Part shown: positions 1 to 11,682 of the stretch, piece after piece
Numbering within the stretch: position 1 is the first letter of the stretch
How the letters are laid out: every line of letters starts with the position of its first letter
Assembly (NCBI RefSeq): GCF_947623445.1
Contig: NC_135247.1
Coordinates: forward strand, 2,978,501 to 3,042,500
Direction of reading: 5' to 3'
Source: Clavelina lepadiformis
Taxonomy: Eukaryota; Chordata; Ascidiacea; Aplousobranchia; Clavelinidae
Length of the DNA stretch: 64,000 nucleotides
The notes under the pieces: model-generated
What the model was told of the DNA's origin: nothing
Databases searched by the model: none
What the model saw: the letters and a program-made list of their open reading frames with translations, nothing else
Made by a program: the position numbers and the translations under genes

Positions 1-3000
1 CATCAACTAACGCATCTCCACTAGTTGGAGGAAAAAAACCTGTATCAGAAAATATATACTGGAAAAAGTATCATTATAAGTTAAGACAAATGCAGGCCAA
101 CAGTTAACTTAACAACAATTAACTAATTACAACATAACCATAACCACTAAATTAATGTTGTTGAGACAAAATTCAAAAAATACTGTTTCTACCAAACCAT
201 GGAGACATTGAAACTATCCAACCGTTTTATGCTTTAAAAAATTGGGACTAACCCGTTAACATTGACATGGTTGTTGTCTTTCCTGCTCCATTGTGACCCA
301 ACAATACAGTGATTTGTTTCTCAAACATATTGAGGGTGAGGTTATCAACAGCCACTTTCTCATTTGCACCAGACTTAAAAACCTAGATGAAGTTTCACTT
401 ACAAACAGCTTCTGTTGTGGAATATGAATTTACTATGAGTAGAATGGTTAATACAAAAGTAAAATCTTTGAGCCAGACATTAATATGTTGGCTGCCAATA
501 GTGAGAGAACTCTATGGCCCACGCTGCCAACAACGAGTAATCTCATGTTTATCATCTGTCCACTTAAGTGAAAACCACGAATTTTTTCACGATTTTTAAT
601 GCACTTAAGACGTGTGTGAAAATGGGGAAAAAGATAAAAATTCAAATTTATTTACACTAAAGAACATTCATTTATCACAAAAATATTTAAAATATTGCGA
701 AACAGGATTTATGAATGAAAAAAAATTAAATCCTTTAGCAAACTACATGCACCAACCTTTCTAAGTGATTTGATTTGTACAACACGCTTGAGGTTAACCG
801 GCTCATCCTCAAAGAACTCATTATCCTCCCCCTGGTGGTGATCACTGGAAGTTGAGTTTGTGTGTCCGTCTTCTTCATCAGATTTTGATGTGGAGTCAGG
901 TCTTTCAAACCAAAACGATTTCTATAAAAAAAGGATGCAAATTGTTTAACAGAAAATCGAAATCTTCTTTCGATTGAGTTAGTTAAAAGCTTACCATAAA
1001 GGGAAAGTACCAAGGCTTTGGAATTCCATATTCTCCTGGCCATATCCCTTCTATATATACAGCTAAGAGCATGTAGACGACTGCATCGAGCACAAGCATT
1101 CCCATAACCTACAAAAGTACTGCGCTAGAAAATGGAGGTAATGGAAAATGGTGGTAACTAGTGTTTTCATTTTTGTCATAACAATATCTCTTTCCAAAAC
1201 GGATCTTCATGTTGATCCCTAACTCAGAATAATATAACTTTTACAGCTCACTAAATGTCATTCTGATTACTACTGCTTTTGTCTGGACGCTGCTTCAGCG
1301 TCCCAACGAAACTAGGATAATTACATTTGAAGATTTTAGATGTGAAAAAAATTGCATTTAAACTAAATTGGTATAACAAAGTCAATGGCTAACAGACTGG
1401 TTGTTGATGGCTGGTACCAAGTAAGTCAATTAATGGTTGTACTTTGACAGCAGAACAAACCAATTAGGCCACTAAAAATTTGAAAGAATAAAAGAAAAAT
1501 TACATCCAGCAGGGTGAAAGAACCATCAATTGTAACTCCTTTGGCAATATTGTTCCACTGTATTCCAGTGCCTGTGATACAGATTATATCAAAGACACAA
1601 AATCCAAAAATCAAAGTTATGCTATTTGTAAGATTAACAAAATAAGCAACTTAATTTAAATACTTTACAAACAATACCTTTTCCTTCAAACTGTCCAATC
1701 AACTGACAACCACAAGCCATTGCAACATTGGAGAGAAGACAGGACACAATTTTAACTCCATAACTCAATGTGTCAAATGTATTCTCCATAAAGAAGTATG
1801 GCATGTATGTCAGTCCGTACAAAGTTCCACCAGCTATGGCTCCAACGTTTGCTACATTAAACATGACCAAATGTGTTAAAGTTTCAATGATGATATTTTA
1901 AAATAATGCTGTGCAGTATCATGAAATCAATGACCAATAATCAAAATAGTCTCACCTTTTGAGAAAAATACGGAAAACAGAAAACATAGGTTTATGGTGG
2001 CAGCTGAAAAGAGAATGAGGAATGCAAAGATGACAGTCGGGTCGCTGTGTGTCAACACACTTCCCTTGGATGTCTACAATAAAAAAAGTGGTAAAACCAT
2101 ATACAAGCTTCGAAACCTTTTAAGCTATAAATCTTTTTTTGTTAAATTTCTCTTCACAAAGTATTCGCCCCAATTTAAAAACAGCTAATCTATAACATTA
2201 ATATACAGTACATTAATCTATCATTATGTATTATTGTGCTAATTTACTGATATTTTATAATACCTGTGTTTAATAAGAAACCCAGTATATTACGAGGTAC
2301 TACGACACCTTATCGAAAGACACTTTATCGAAAGACACTTTATCGAACGACACCTGATCGAAACGACAGCTGATCGAAAGACACTTTATCGAACGACAGT
2401 TAATCGAGCCGACAGTTGATCGAACGACACTTTATCGAAACGACAGCTGATCGAACGACACTTTATCGAACCCACAGTTCAAGCAAGATTTTTGCGTGTT
2501 TCTCAAACATTGAAACAATGAGCCATTGTGATGTGCGGTCTTTGTAATGGTGTGCATTAATGAATTGTGATGTATATATCATAAAGTTGACAATTTATAT
2601 TTTATGTCTATATTTTATATTTGTATCATAAAGTGTTCGATTTCGCATGGCGGCCGGCCCGCCCACATATTAATAAGATATCACAAGAATACGCACGAGA
2701 ATTACTAAGTACGAGATTGTCTGTACAGTAGACTAGACTAGTCATTATAGATACAAAGAGTAAGGAATTGAAGGCAAAATTTTATAGCAAGGGGCATGTC
2801 GCTGCCTGACTTTTACACAAAGTAGCTTCTTGAAAGTAGTCTTTATCCCAGCTTGACCGACAGCGCAAAATAAATGGCTTCGATGCTTGGTAGCACGTAC
2901 ACATGTGAACAAATATTTTCAACAATGAAATTCACGAAAAGCAAGCTAAGATCACGCATTTCCGACGCCTATTTAGAAAATGTTCTGGTTATTGCTTCAT

Positions 3001-6000
3001 ATGACTTGTCACCAGATGTTGAAAAACTTTCACAAAGCAAGCAGCATCAAGTGTCACTTTAATGCTGTGTTGTTGAAGTGTGAATACAGATATTTTGCTC
3101 TTCTTGTGATTGGTACGATTGAGATTGCAGAGTCAATGTACTGAAGTGAGTGTGAATTATTGTATTAATGAGGCATCAGGTAAGTAAATAAAGTGACTAA
3201 CCGCTAGAAGGGAAAAAGTGTTACCGTAGTCTGTGATATAAATTCATAATCAACAGGAAATATTTCATTTATTTATATGTTATTATTTATTTATGAGTAG
3301 TCTTGTCTTGTCTGAATACATTGACTATTTTGAAACTACTTGGATTGGACGATTGTGTCGCAGGAATCGTCGTCAATCTCTATTTCCTATCCGGTGTTGG
3401 AATGTTTTCCACCGGGTTCAAGATGACCTTCCAAGAACGAATAATAGCATTGAAGGATGGCACAATGCGTTCAGCAAGCGTGTCTCATTATCCCATCCGA
3501 CGCTTCGAAGACTCGTCAAAAAAATTAAGCGGGAACAAGGTTCCAACGAAATGTTAATTGAGCAATTGAGTGCTGGAATCGATGGCCCACCTCGGAAGAA
3601 GCGCTACGACGCTGTCAACCAACGGCTGAAGAGCATAGTTGAAAATTATGACTCAACAAATATGGACATAAAAAGTTATCTTCGAGCAATTGCACACAAC
3701 TTGTAATTAAATGAATGCGATTGAAATGTGCACTTCGTCAGTTGTCGTGCTTTTAACAGTGCATGTTGTCAGTTCTTTTAATAAATTGTCGTTCTTTTAA
3801 CAGTGCATATCGTCAGTTGTTTCAATAAATTGTGGATCTTTTAACCCTATCCTAACCAGGCTCGCGAGTTTACTAAAAAAACTAGGTGTGGCCAACCCCG
3901 CACACACACTTGCAATCGTTAATTACTAAAAACCTATGCGTCGTAGACTGATGAGATTATTACAGGTTAGTACAAACATCATCTGGCTTCCTGTATACAT
4001 CATAATTGTAAAACTAAAGAAAGTGAATTTAGTGTAAATTAGGTATTTCTAAAAGTGTCACATTTCTATAAATTCTTCTTGTTACGCCGCGCCCCCGCTG
4101 TGAAAAGAGAACGAAAAAGATTAGTTAGTCAAGTTATTGGTGCGTAAATGAGTAATACGTTTCAATGCGGAGAGAGAGCAAAATTATATAAATATCACAA
4201 TATCTCAAAAATTACAAAATCCAACTTTATCAAACAAACATGGACAGATAGCTGAACATCACAATGACCCATTGTTGCAATGTTTGAGAAACACGCAAAA
4301 ATCTTGCTTGAACTGTCGGTTCGATAAAGTGTCGTTCGATCAACTGTCGTTTTGATTAACTGTCGGTTCGATAAAGTGTCGTTTGATCAACTTTCGGTTC
4401 GATAAAGTGTCGTTCGATCAACTGTCGTTTCGATCAGGTGTCGTTTCGATCAGGTGTCGTTCGATTAAGTGTCTTTCGATAAAGTGTCGTTCGATTAAGT
4501 GTCGTTCGATAAAGTGTCTTTCGATAAGGTGTCGCGTCACGATATTACGATAAACCGTCCCATACCTGTATTTTGTAAAAAATAGCCATGAGTATGCAAG
4601 AAATGCAGAGAAAAATAATATATTTCAAAAACCAAGCAAGCCAGTGAAGCCAGCTGTGTAATCCCATCATCATCATGTATTCCTGGATGGCAACAAATAA
4701 GATTTAATCATAAAATTCTAATAGAAAGTATAAAAAATCTGTCTTACCTTCATTTTTGCTTCTTTTTCTTGCACAACACTTCGAACTATAACCAAGGATG
4801 TGTAAAAAAAGCTCAACATGACTAGTAATGGCCAGGTGCTTTTAATGACAACTGTAAAAAGCAATTTTGGTATGAATATGAAATAACTTATTTTTCACAC
4901 AATAGGTCAAAACAGTCAAAAATAATTAACGTTTGAATACTAAGGAAGTTTAGCTTGTAACTGGTAGTAATATCAAAACCTGTGCAATTACTTAATAGAG
5001 TTACGGTTATAGATCTTTTGGATAAATAATGTTGGTATGGAACACATTGCTTGGGTAGGCTTTATTCATACAAAACCAACTTTAAAAGTTGTCAACTCAT
5101 TTGTACTTCAATCTCTGCAAACAATATCGAAATGCAAGAAGTATCTGCATTTGCTTTGGTACATTTTGCTGTTCTTCAAAACTTTGAAATCACAAAAAAT
5201 AACATTGCACTATAAAGTAATAATTGTTTTTTGATAATAAAAAGTAATGACTATCGCCGCATCATAAGGACGAGACTAAGAAACTGTGCTATGGCTGCAT
5301 TTTCTCACATCATAAAGGAAAAATGACAAACTTCATAGGGGAGGACAGTTGATGGAATAATATGGAAAGGTTGAGAAAAACATGTATGCTGTAGTATTAA
5401 CTGATTGGCGGAAACCTTACGATTGCAAACTATCTGAAAGCAGGCAGCAAAAATAGAAATTATTCCAGTGATGTGTAGCAAGGCACTCCTAAACAGAGTA
5501 CAGAGTGCTAAGCTAATAACTAGTAGAGAGATAAATATTATAGAAAAACATTGAGGGACCACAGACTGGGCCATATTAAAAGAATGAATACAGCAAAGTT
5601 GACAAGAAAAATGTGGGCAGAGAAAGATCCAGAAAGTATTAAAAGAGGACGACAAAATAAGACTGAGAAGAAGAAGTGAAAGACGATACAAGAAAGCGTG
5701 ACCCGACACCTTATCGAAAGACACTTTATCGAACGACACTTAATCGAACGACACTTTATCGAAAGACACTTAATCGAACGACACCTGATCGAAACGACAC
5801 CTGATCGAAACGACAGTTGATCGAAAGACACTTTATCGAACCGAAAGTTGATCAAACGACACTTTATCGAACCGACAGTTAATCAAAACGACAGTTGATC
5901 GAACGACACTTTATCGAACCGACAGTTCAAGCAAGATTTTTGCGTGTTTCTCAAACATTGAAACAATGGGTCATTGTGATGTTCAGCTATCTGTCCATGT

Positions 6001-9000
6001 TTGTTTGATAAAGTTAGATTTTGTAATTTTTGAGATATTGTGATATTTATATAATTTTGCTCTCTCTCCGCATTGAAACGTATTACTCATTTACGCACCA
6101 ATAACTTGACTAACTATTCTTTTTCGTTCTCTTTTCACAGCGGGGGCGCGGCGTAACAAGAAGAATTTATAGAAATGTGTCACTTTTAGAAATACCTAAT
6201 TTACACTAAATTCACTTTCTTTAGTTTTACAATTATGATGTATACAGGAAGCCAGATGATGTTTCTACTAACCTGTAATAATCTCATCGTCTACGACGCA
6301 TAGGTTTCTAGTAATTAACGATTGCAAATGTGTGTGCGGGGTTGGCCACACCTAGTTTTTTTAGTAAACTCGCGAGCCTGGTTAGGATAGGGTTAAAAGA
6401 TCCACAATTTATTGAAACAACTGACGATATGCACTGTTAAAAGAACGACAATTTATTAAAAGAACTGACAACATGCACTGTTAAAAGCACGACAACTGAC
6501 GAAGTGCACATTTCAATCGCATTCATTTAATCACAAGTTGTGTGCAATTGCTCGAAGATAACTTTTTATGTCCATATTTGTTGAGTCATAATTTTCAACT
6601 ATGCTCTTCAGCCGTTGGTTGACAGCGTCGTAGCGCTTCTTCCGTGGTGGGCCATCGATTCCAGCACTCAATTGTTCAATTAACAATTCGTTGGAACCTT
6701 GTTCCTGCTTAATTTTTTTGACGAGTCTGCGAAGCGTCGGATGGGATATTGAGACACGCTTGCTGAACGCATTGTGCCATCCTTCAATGCTATTATTCGT
6801 TCGTGGAAGGTCATCTTGAACCCGGTGGAAGACATTCCAATATCATTATTAATATCATATTCCATTCCAATTCCAAATAGGCGCCGGAAATGCGTGATCT
6901 TAGCTTGCTTTTCGTGAATTTCATTGTTGAAAATATTTGTTCACATGTGTACGTGCTACCAAGCATCGAAGCCATTTATTTTGCGCTGTCGGTCAAGCTG
7001 GGATAAAGACCACTTTCAAGAAGCTACTTTGTGTAAAAGTCAGGCAGCGACATGCCCCTTGCTATAAAATTTTGCCTTCAATTCCTTACTCTTTGTATCT
7101 ATAATGACTAGTCTAGTCTACTGTACAGACAATCTCGTACTTAGTAATTCTCGTGCGTATTCTTGTGATATCTTATTAATATGTGGGCGGGCCGGCCGCC
7201 ATGCGAAATCGAACACTTTATGATACAAATATAAAATATAGATATAAAATATAAATCGTCAACTTTATGATATATACATCACAATTCATTAATGCACACC
7301 ATTACAAAGACCGCACATCACAATGGCTCATTGTTCCAATGTTTGAGAAACACGCTAAAATCTTGCTTGAACTGTCGGTTCGATAAAGTGTCGTTCGATC
7401 AACTGTCGTCTTGATTAACTGTCGGTTCGATAAAATGTCGTTCGATCAGCTGTCGTTTCGATAAAGTGTCTTTCGATCAACTGTCGGCTCGATTAACTGT
7501 CGTTCGATAAAGTGTCTTTCGATCAGCTGTCGTTTCGATCAGGTGTCGTTCGATAAAGTGTCTTTCGATAAAGTGTCTTTCGATAAGGTGTCGTAGTACC
7601 ACAAGAAAGAGAAGCCCTAATATTGAAGAAGCATAGTTGAAGGGAAAATGTTAAATGTCACTAAAAAAATGATCGACCCTGGTCAGTCAGAATAAAGGTC
7701 TTGCTTCCAGCTGAAAGAAATAAATCATGGTGATGAATAGACCAAGTCATTAATTCATGCTAAAAGCAACATGTTATAATTGGATTGTGATACAAGCAGG
7801 TGCTTGTTTCTCAGGCATAAAAAACAATAAATAATTAATGCATACAATACAACTATTACAGGTAAAAATAACAACGTGCAACACAAAATAGCTTTCAAGA
7901 CACTAACCTATGAAGGTATCATCTATATATGGTGGATAAGGATATCTTTGCATTAAGAAAGACATATCAGGAACTGAACCCATTGCAAATGCATCAGATA
8001 TTCCCATACTTACTGCATGCATAAGCGCTAGGAAACCTGGAGTATGAATACTGTTAAAATTAAGCTTAAAGCATTTAGCCTACTGCACAATTTGAAATGT
8101 AACTAATATTCAGCACCATTCAACAATCTTTGTAACTGACCTGGTAAATATCAATGTGCAATAGAAGTAGTTTAATACCAAATATTATTTCTCAAAACAT
8201 TTTTTGGACCAAATAAATGAGCAAAACGTAGCTTAACTTCACTATCCAGCAATTGATGTAATTGGAACAATTTAAAATCATGGTTATTATAGTGTCAAGC
8301 ATAGATTGCTAGAAATTACCTAGTTTAATTCAACGAAACAAGACTGATATATTATGATACACTGATATGCTTCAGGTTGTCACAGACTGCAAACATTATC
8401 TAGAAAGAGCAAAGTATGATAATAATTCAATCAAAGCGACAAATTTTCACCTTCTTTGTGATAAAAAGGTTGGCCGCCATCAAATTTTGAACTCTCCCTT
8501 GGACCAGGCAGTTGGAAACCGGGAAAACGTAGATTAGTTCTCCAGGTGTTTCTTCTGCAATCAAAAAATTTCATACTATTCAAACTTTTTCTACCAATAT
8601 ATATTTCTAAGTATGCCTTCCTTAAGATAAAAATTACATATCCTATGCTTACTTTAACCTCTAACATCTGATGGTTGTACATGGTTTGTACAACTTTGCC
8701 TTTGCAAAATTATGGTAAATTTTCTAAACTTAATTCCTGGCTTGATGGTAATTTCTGGATTCCATCGCTCATTATTATAATGCAGCAGAAGCCGAATCAT
8801 AAATCCGCATAGCTTTATCTCATTTTGTGAGTTATTTATTTCTAGGGTTAGCACATGATGGCATAGATAATATTAATGATGAGAAAACCAAAGTAGGTCA
8901 TCATTTACAAGTCATTTTCACTTGAACAAATAACTTTGCTAAATTTTTTCGATGGAATACCTGTTAATGTTACATATATTTTAACCACCAATTTCGAAGT

Positions 9001-11682
9001 TTTTCTGCTGATCTAAATGCATTGATTCATAAAGCCGTTACTCATTAAATCAAAAATATTTGTTACACGGGGTCTACTGTAACTCATTGCAGATTGGAGT
9101 CGATAAAGGTGTTTCAGTATAACCATGGTTATAAATTAAAAAACAGTTGGCTAATATTGTAAAGCAAGATTTGAATTTTGGCCCACCAAAATTACAGCGT
9201 AGGTTTTGCACCTGTTTTGTAAGTTTGGCTAAATTTATGACTGTTTTATAAGTTTTAAATAAGCTTGTAGAAAAATTTCATTTCAAGAAACAAAGTCAAA
9301 CATATAAAACTTTAAACTTAGAAACAAAAGCCATTCAACTTGTGCACAGGGTGCATTACAACTTACTGTTATTTGAATGGTATATTTTTAAAAACTGTAA
9401 TAAGTTAAAACCAGAATAGAACGCATGAAGATTATGGAAAGTACAGATTTAGCATATAATTTTAAAAATTATAACAAGCTTTCAGTTGTAAAACTCCGAA
9501 AATGCAGAGCAAGTAGTACAAGTCTTTCCAAGATTTGGGTCAATGTTACGCAAACAAGCCAAGTATTCTACAATATGTAGCTTATATGCTGTATAAATTG
9601 TGATGTCTTTGTCATTCCTACAATTATGAGCACATTTTGCTTCTTAGTCAAAACAAATTTGAGCTGATAACTTACACACCAGAAACCGCTGAACCACCAT
9701 TTGAATTGATGGGGTCAGAATGGAATCTAAAAATTAAGTTAAGGTCTTCTGGTAGAGAACCATTAACAAGATCGCCACGAAAGATCACTCCTGCTAAAGT
9801 GTTCTTCAGGTTTGTGTCATTGTTAGCATAGTCAAGAAAGAGGTCTTCTGATGCAAAAGGTACCACTAAAATCACAGAATATCACAAAAAATAAATGTGG
9901 AGAAGGTTTGTTGTGCAAAGTGGGCAAAATTTGTTGAACCTGGCAACAATACTTACATCTGACTATGGGTGTAAGTGAAACACCTCTAATAGTCATGGAA
10001 AAAGTAACATCCTCAGTTGAATTACTTTGTTCTAATTGGTTTTCAAAATCTTCTTGCATCTGCTGCAAAATTGAACCATATGACATTTGCATACGGTTTG
10101 CATTCTGAGATCCATTTTGACCAGGCATTCCATTCATGCTTCCATTCATGTTTGCATTCATCTGTGATATGTTACTGTTCCCCATCAGCAACACCCTTTG
10201 CAATTGACAACCTAGAAAGGCAAAGTGTTGTATATCTAAAACAACAGATTTAACTTATGACCAATGTAAAATTTTTATGTGGTTAACAAGTGCAATAGAC
10301 ACAATTTAATGTACATTACCATAGCCTGGCAAAGTTTAACTTTGCTGAAATATTAAAACTAGTCAGTATTTAACGCAGGGAAAAGAAACTTGGACTAATC
10401 GACAAATACAGTATATTTAGAAATAATGACTAAAGCATGCTAAAAATTTTCTTACTCAAACCACAAAATTCTGTGTTTTGTGGAAGTGGCATATCGTTTA
10501 AATGGTTCTTTGCATTTTCCATAACTTGGTTTATTGAATCGATATTATCAGGGGCATAAGCAATATTCCATGTTCCATCTTGTGGAAGTACAGAAATGTC
10601 AAATTTTGGCAAATTGTTAATGGGGAAAGAACTGCAAAACAAATTATGGAAGATTAACAAACCTTGAAAATTTAAAATAAACACCATCCTGACTAAATGC
10701 TTTCTAATTACAGCATTTTATATATGCACAGAGTGCTTTACACAATCAAATACAGTGAATGCAAATATAATGGATAAATTGTATGAAACGGATCATAAGA
10801 AGTTTTGTCCAAACACTTCCCTATTTATTGAGTGTTCCAACCTCAAATTTAAGATATCTATTTATTATTGCTTGTATACAAGTAATTCCTGAGCGTTGTG
10901 TACATCCATTCACTCGCTAGGCTACACTATCCAATTACAACATCAAAATTGAGTTAGATAACCAATACACAGTTTTTCTTGATGAAAATGACTATGTATT
11001 AGGCTGCAGGCACACTTAAATCTATATAAAATTTCCTGGGTTATCAATGTTATCATAATAAAACTGTCCCGAGTTATGGTCTGAGTGGCAAGATTTTTTC
11101 GGTAGCCTTTGAATAACAATCGAAATTGTCTACCAACTTCATGTCCGACCAATGAGAACACTTTCAATTTTACTACAATTAGTGCGGTAACTTGAAAAGG
11201 GTTTATTATTTAACTAAGTGACTATTTCCTCACAAGTAGGTCATGCAGCCCATAGTTAACGATAGGCTGTTAGGTTAGAAGAATGGGCAGGCAAAAAGCC
11301 AATTTAAGCTATTTGAGATTTTAATAGAAGTTCGATTTAGATTAGAAGATAAATTTACGTTAGGTTTAAGTTCCTAGTTTATAACGTTTACGTTAGGTTA
11401 ACAAGAAACCATGAAAAATAGCTTTGAAAGTATCATTTTTTTCCGGTGAAATAGTGACAACCTTATTTTAAAGATTATGCAGGCTAATATTTTAAAATTA
11501 ACATACGGCCATTTTTTTGATTCTGAATAATAAGTCACTGAAATTTCCGTCCTGACAATCACCAAAATGGCAGAGAAAAGCAATGGAATGAGAAGCTCAA
11601 TCACAGTAGCAACTGGACGGCGCTTCTGTAGAATATAATTCTTCCAAAGCAGGAGCCGCAACTGATTAAAGCTTGACCCCAT
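1..11682 (-). CDS. ABCA3-like lipid transporter, gene A (5' half, truncated by window edge)
   Basis: This is the N-terminal half of an ABC subfamily A full transporter; family members move phospholipids or sterols across membranes. Translation starts at 11682 ([16 protein letters not shown]), giving the usual N-terminal cytosolic stub and first transmembrane helix. Exons in order (about): 11682-11507, 10631-10455, 10212-9960, 9867-9670, 8546-8461, 8038-7913, 4851-4748, 4683-4567, 2073-1956, 1852-1679, 1573-1504, 1109-996, 923-763, 383-254, and 43 to the left edge. They encode the large first extracellular loop (N-glycosylation sequons), the six-helix block with the EYMMMMGL coupling region, and NBD1 up to Walker A ([10 protein letters not shown]). 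The Walker B half lies off-window. No stops or frameshifts were seen. It is a head-to-tail paralogue of the next gene upstream. Two MULE insertions lie in introns 6 and 8. Assignment to the ABCA3 branch rather than ABCA1 rests on exon-by-exon resemblance and the short extracellular loop. Confidence 0.9.
2296..2480 (+). repeat. Left terminal inverted repeat of MULE copy A, tandem 17-18 bp units
   Basis: The array is built of units such as CGAAAGACACTTTATCG, CGAACGACAGTTAATCG and CGAAACGACAGCTGATCG. These alternate between a 'cactttatcg' type and a 'cagttgatcg' type. It is the reverse complement of the array at the right end. Confidence 0.85.
2874..3062 (+). pseudogene. hAT-type transposase C-terminal fragment carried inside MULE copy A
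   Basis: An open stretch of 62 codons reads [20 protein letters not shown], then [16 protein letters not shown], and ends in a stop at 3062. The pattern GSTYxCEQxFSxMK followed by K-x-R-S-R-x-x-D-x-x-L-E-x-x-L is the C-terminal dimerisation region of hAT transposases and of the ZBED/GTF2IRD2-type genes derived from them. The N-terminal zinc finger and catalytic core are absent, and an in-frame stop directly precedes the first Met. It is therefore a fragment, not a working gene. It lies on the same strand as the MULE transposase remnant downstream, and the same fragment recurs in copy B. Confidence 0.65.
3293..3706 (+). pseudogene. MULE transposase C-terminal fragment
   Basis: The open frame contains [19 protein letters not shown], then [16 protein letters not shown], ending with the stop after AIAHNL. 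The block R-T-N-N-x-x-E-x-W-H followed about ten residues later by H-P-T and a charged helix is typical of the region after the DDE core in animal MULE (FLYWCH-associated) transposases. The acidic catalytic residues upstream are missing, so this is a remnant. It matches the MULE-type 9-bp target duplications of the host element. The first codons (about 3293-3360) may be non-coding sequence read through in frame. Confidence 0.65.
4312..4541 (-). repeat. Right terminal inverted repeat of MULE copy A, tandem 17-18 bp units
   Basis: The units here (TCGATAAAGTGTCGTTCGAT, TCGATCAACTGTCGTTTCGA) are reverse complements of those at the left end. There are more units here than on the left, so the two arms differ in copy number. 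Confidence 0.85.
5236..5687. other. Intronic segment between the two MULE copies, no gene recognised
   Basis: This purine-rich stretch, and its continuation just after copy B (7610-7690), has open runs but no recognisable domain. The run of Lys/Arg codons before the copy B insertion hints at a decayed coding remnant. I could not name it. Confidence 0.3.
5697..5935 (+). repeat. Left minisatellite-like arm of MULE copy B
   Basis: This tandem array of 17-18 bp units (CGAACGACACTTTATCGAAA type) runs into GCAAGATTTTTGCGTGTTTC. It matches the reverse complement of the copy A right arm almost unit for unit. Confidence 0.8.
6526..6976 (-). pseudogene. Joined remnants of MULE transposase and hAT transposase in copy B
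   Basis: Read on the minus strand, 6976-6872 repeats the start of the hAT fragment of copy A ([14 protein letters not shown] region) and 6840-6526 repeats the MULE fragment ([16 protein letters not shown]). Relative to copy A, the end of the hAT fragment, the spacer and the start of the MULE fragment are gone. They are replaced by about 35 bp of AT-rich repetitive filler, which breaks both frames. This is a non-functional deletion derivative. Confidence 0.6.
7368..7600 (-). repeat. Right minisatellite-like arm of MULE copy B
   Basis: This array of TCGATAAAGTGTC and TCGATCAACTGTCG units is inverted relative to the left arm of the same element and ends in GGTGTCGTAGTACC next to the target duplication. 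Confidence 0.8.

Larger units (their letters stand above)
2296..4541 (+). mobile_element. Mutator-like (MULE) DNA transposon, copy A, non-autonomous
   Basis: This 2246-bp element is flanked by perfect 9-bp direct repeats, atattacga at 2287-2295 and at 4542-4550; nine bases is the hallmark target duplication of MULEs. Its ends are GGTACTACGACACC on the left and, read inward from the right, CGTGACGCGACACC. Each end continues into about 200 bp of short tandem repeats that are reverse complements of each other, followed by a further inverted stretch (GCAAGATTTTTGCGTGTTTC). The inside carries a hAT-type C-terminal fragment and a MULE transposase C-terminal fragment, but no complete transposase, so it must move in trans. 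It lies in an intron of ABCA gene A, between the exons ending at 4567 and starting at 2073. Confidence 0.85.
5697..7600 (-). mobile_element. Mutator-like (MULE) DNA transposon, copy B, inverted relative to copy A
   Basis: This 1904-bp element is flanked by perfect 9-bp duplications, acaagaaag at 5688-5696 and at 7601-7609. It has the same two distinct ends as copy A but swapped: CGTGACCCGACACC on the left and GGTACTACGACACC (read inward) on the right. It is therefore inserted in the opposite orientation. The internal order is the same as in copy A: minisatellite arm, MULE transposase remnant, hAT remnant, arm. About 420 bp between the two remnants is missing and replaced by a short AT-rich filler near 6838-6875. 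The element lies in an intron of ABCA gene A, between the exons at about 7913 and 4851. Confidence 0.85.

Noticed and set aside
5305..5855. Long minus-strand open frames with [12 protein letters not shown] repeats
   Set aside because: The apparent protein repeats are the translated minisatellite arm of MULE copy B, which has few stops by composition; it is not a gene.
2287..7609. Interpretation of the two elements as Helitrons or classical foldback elements, or a CRISPR-like array
   Set aside because: Perfect 9-bp target duplications, inverted ends and a MULE transposase remnant fit Mutator-like elements. The tandem units have no unique spacers, and the host DNA is animal.
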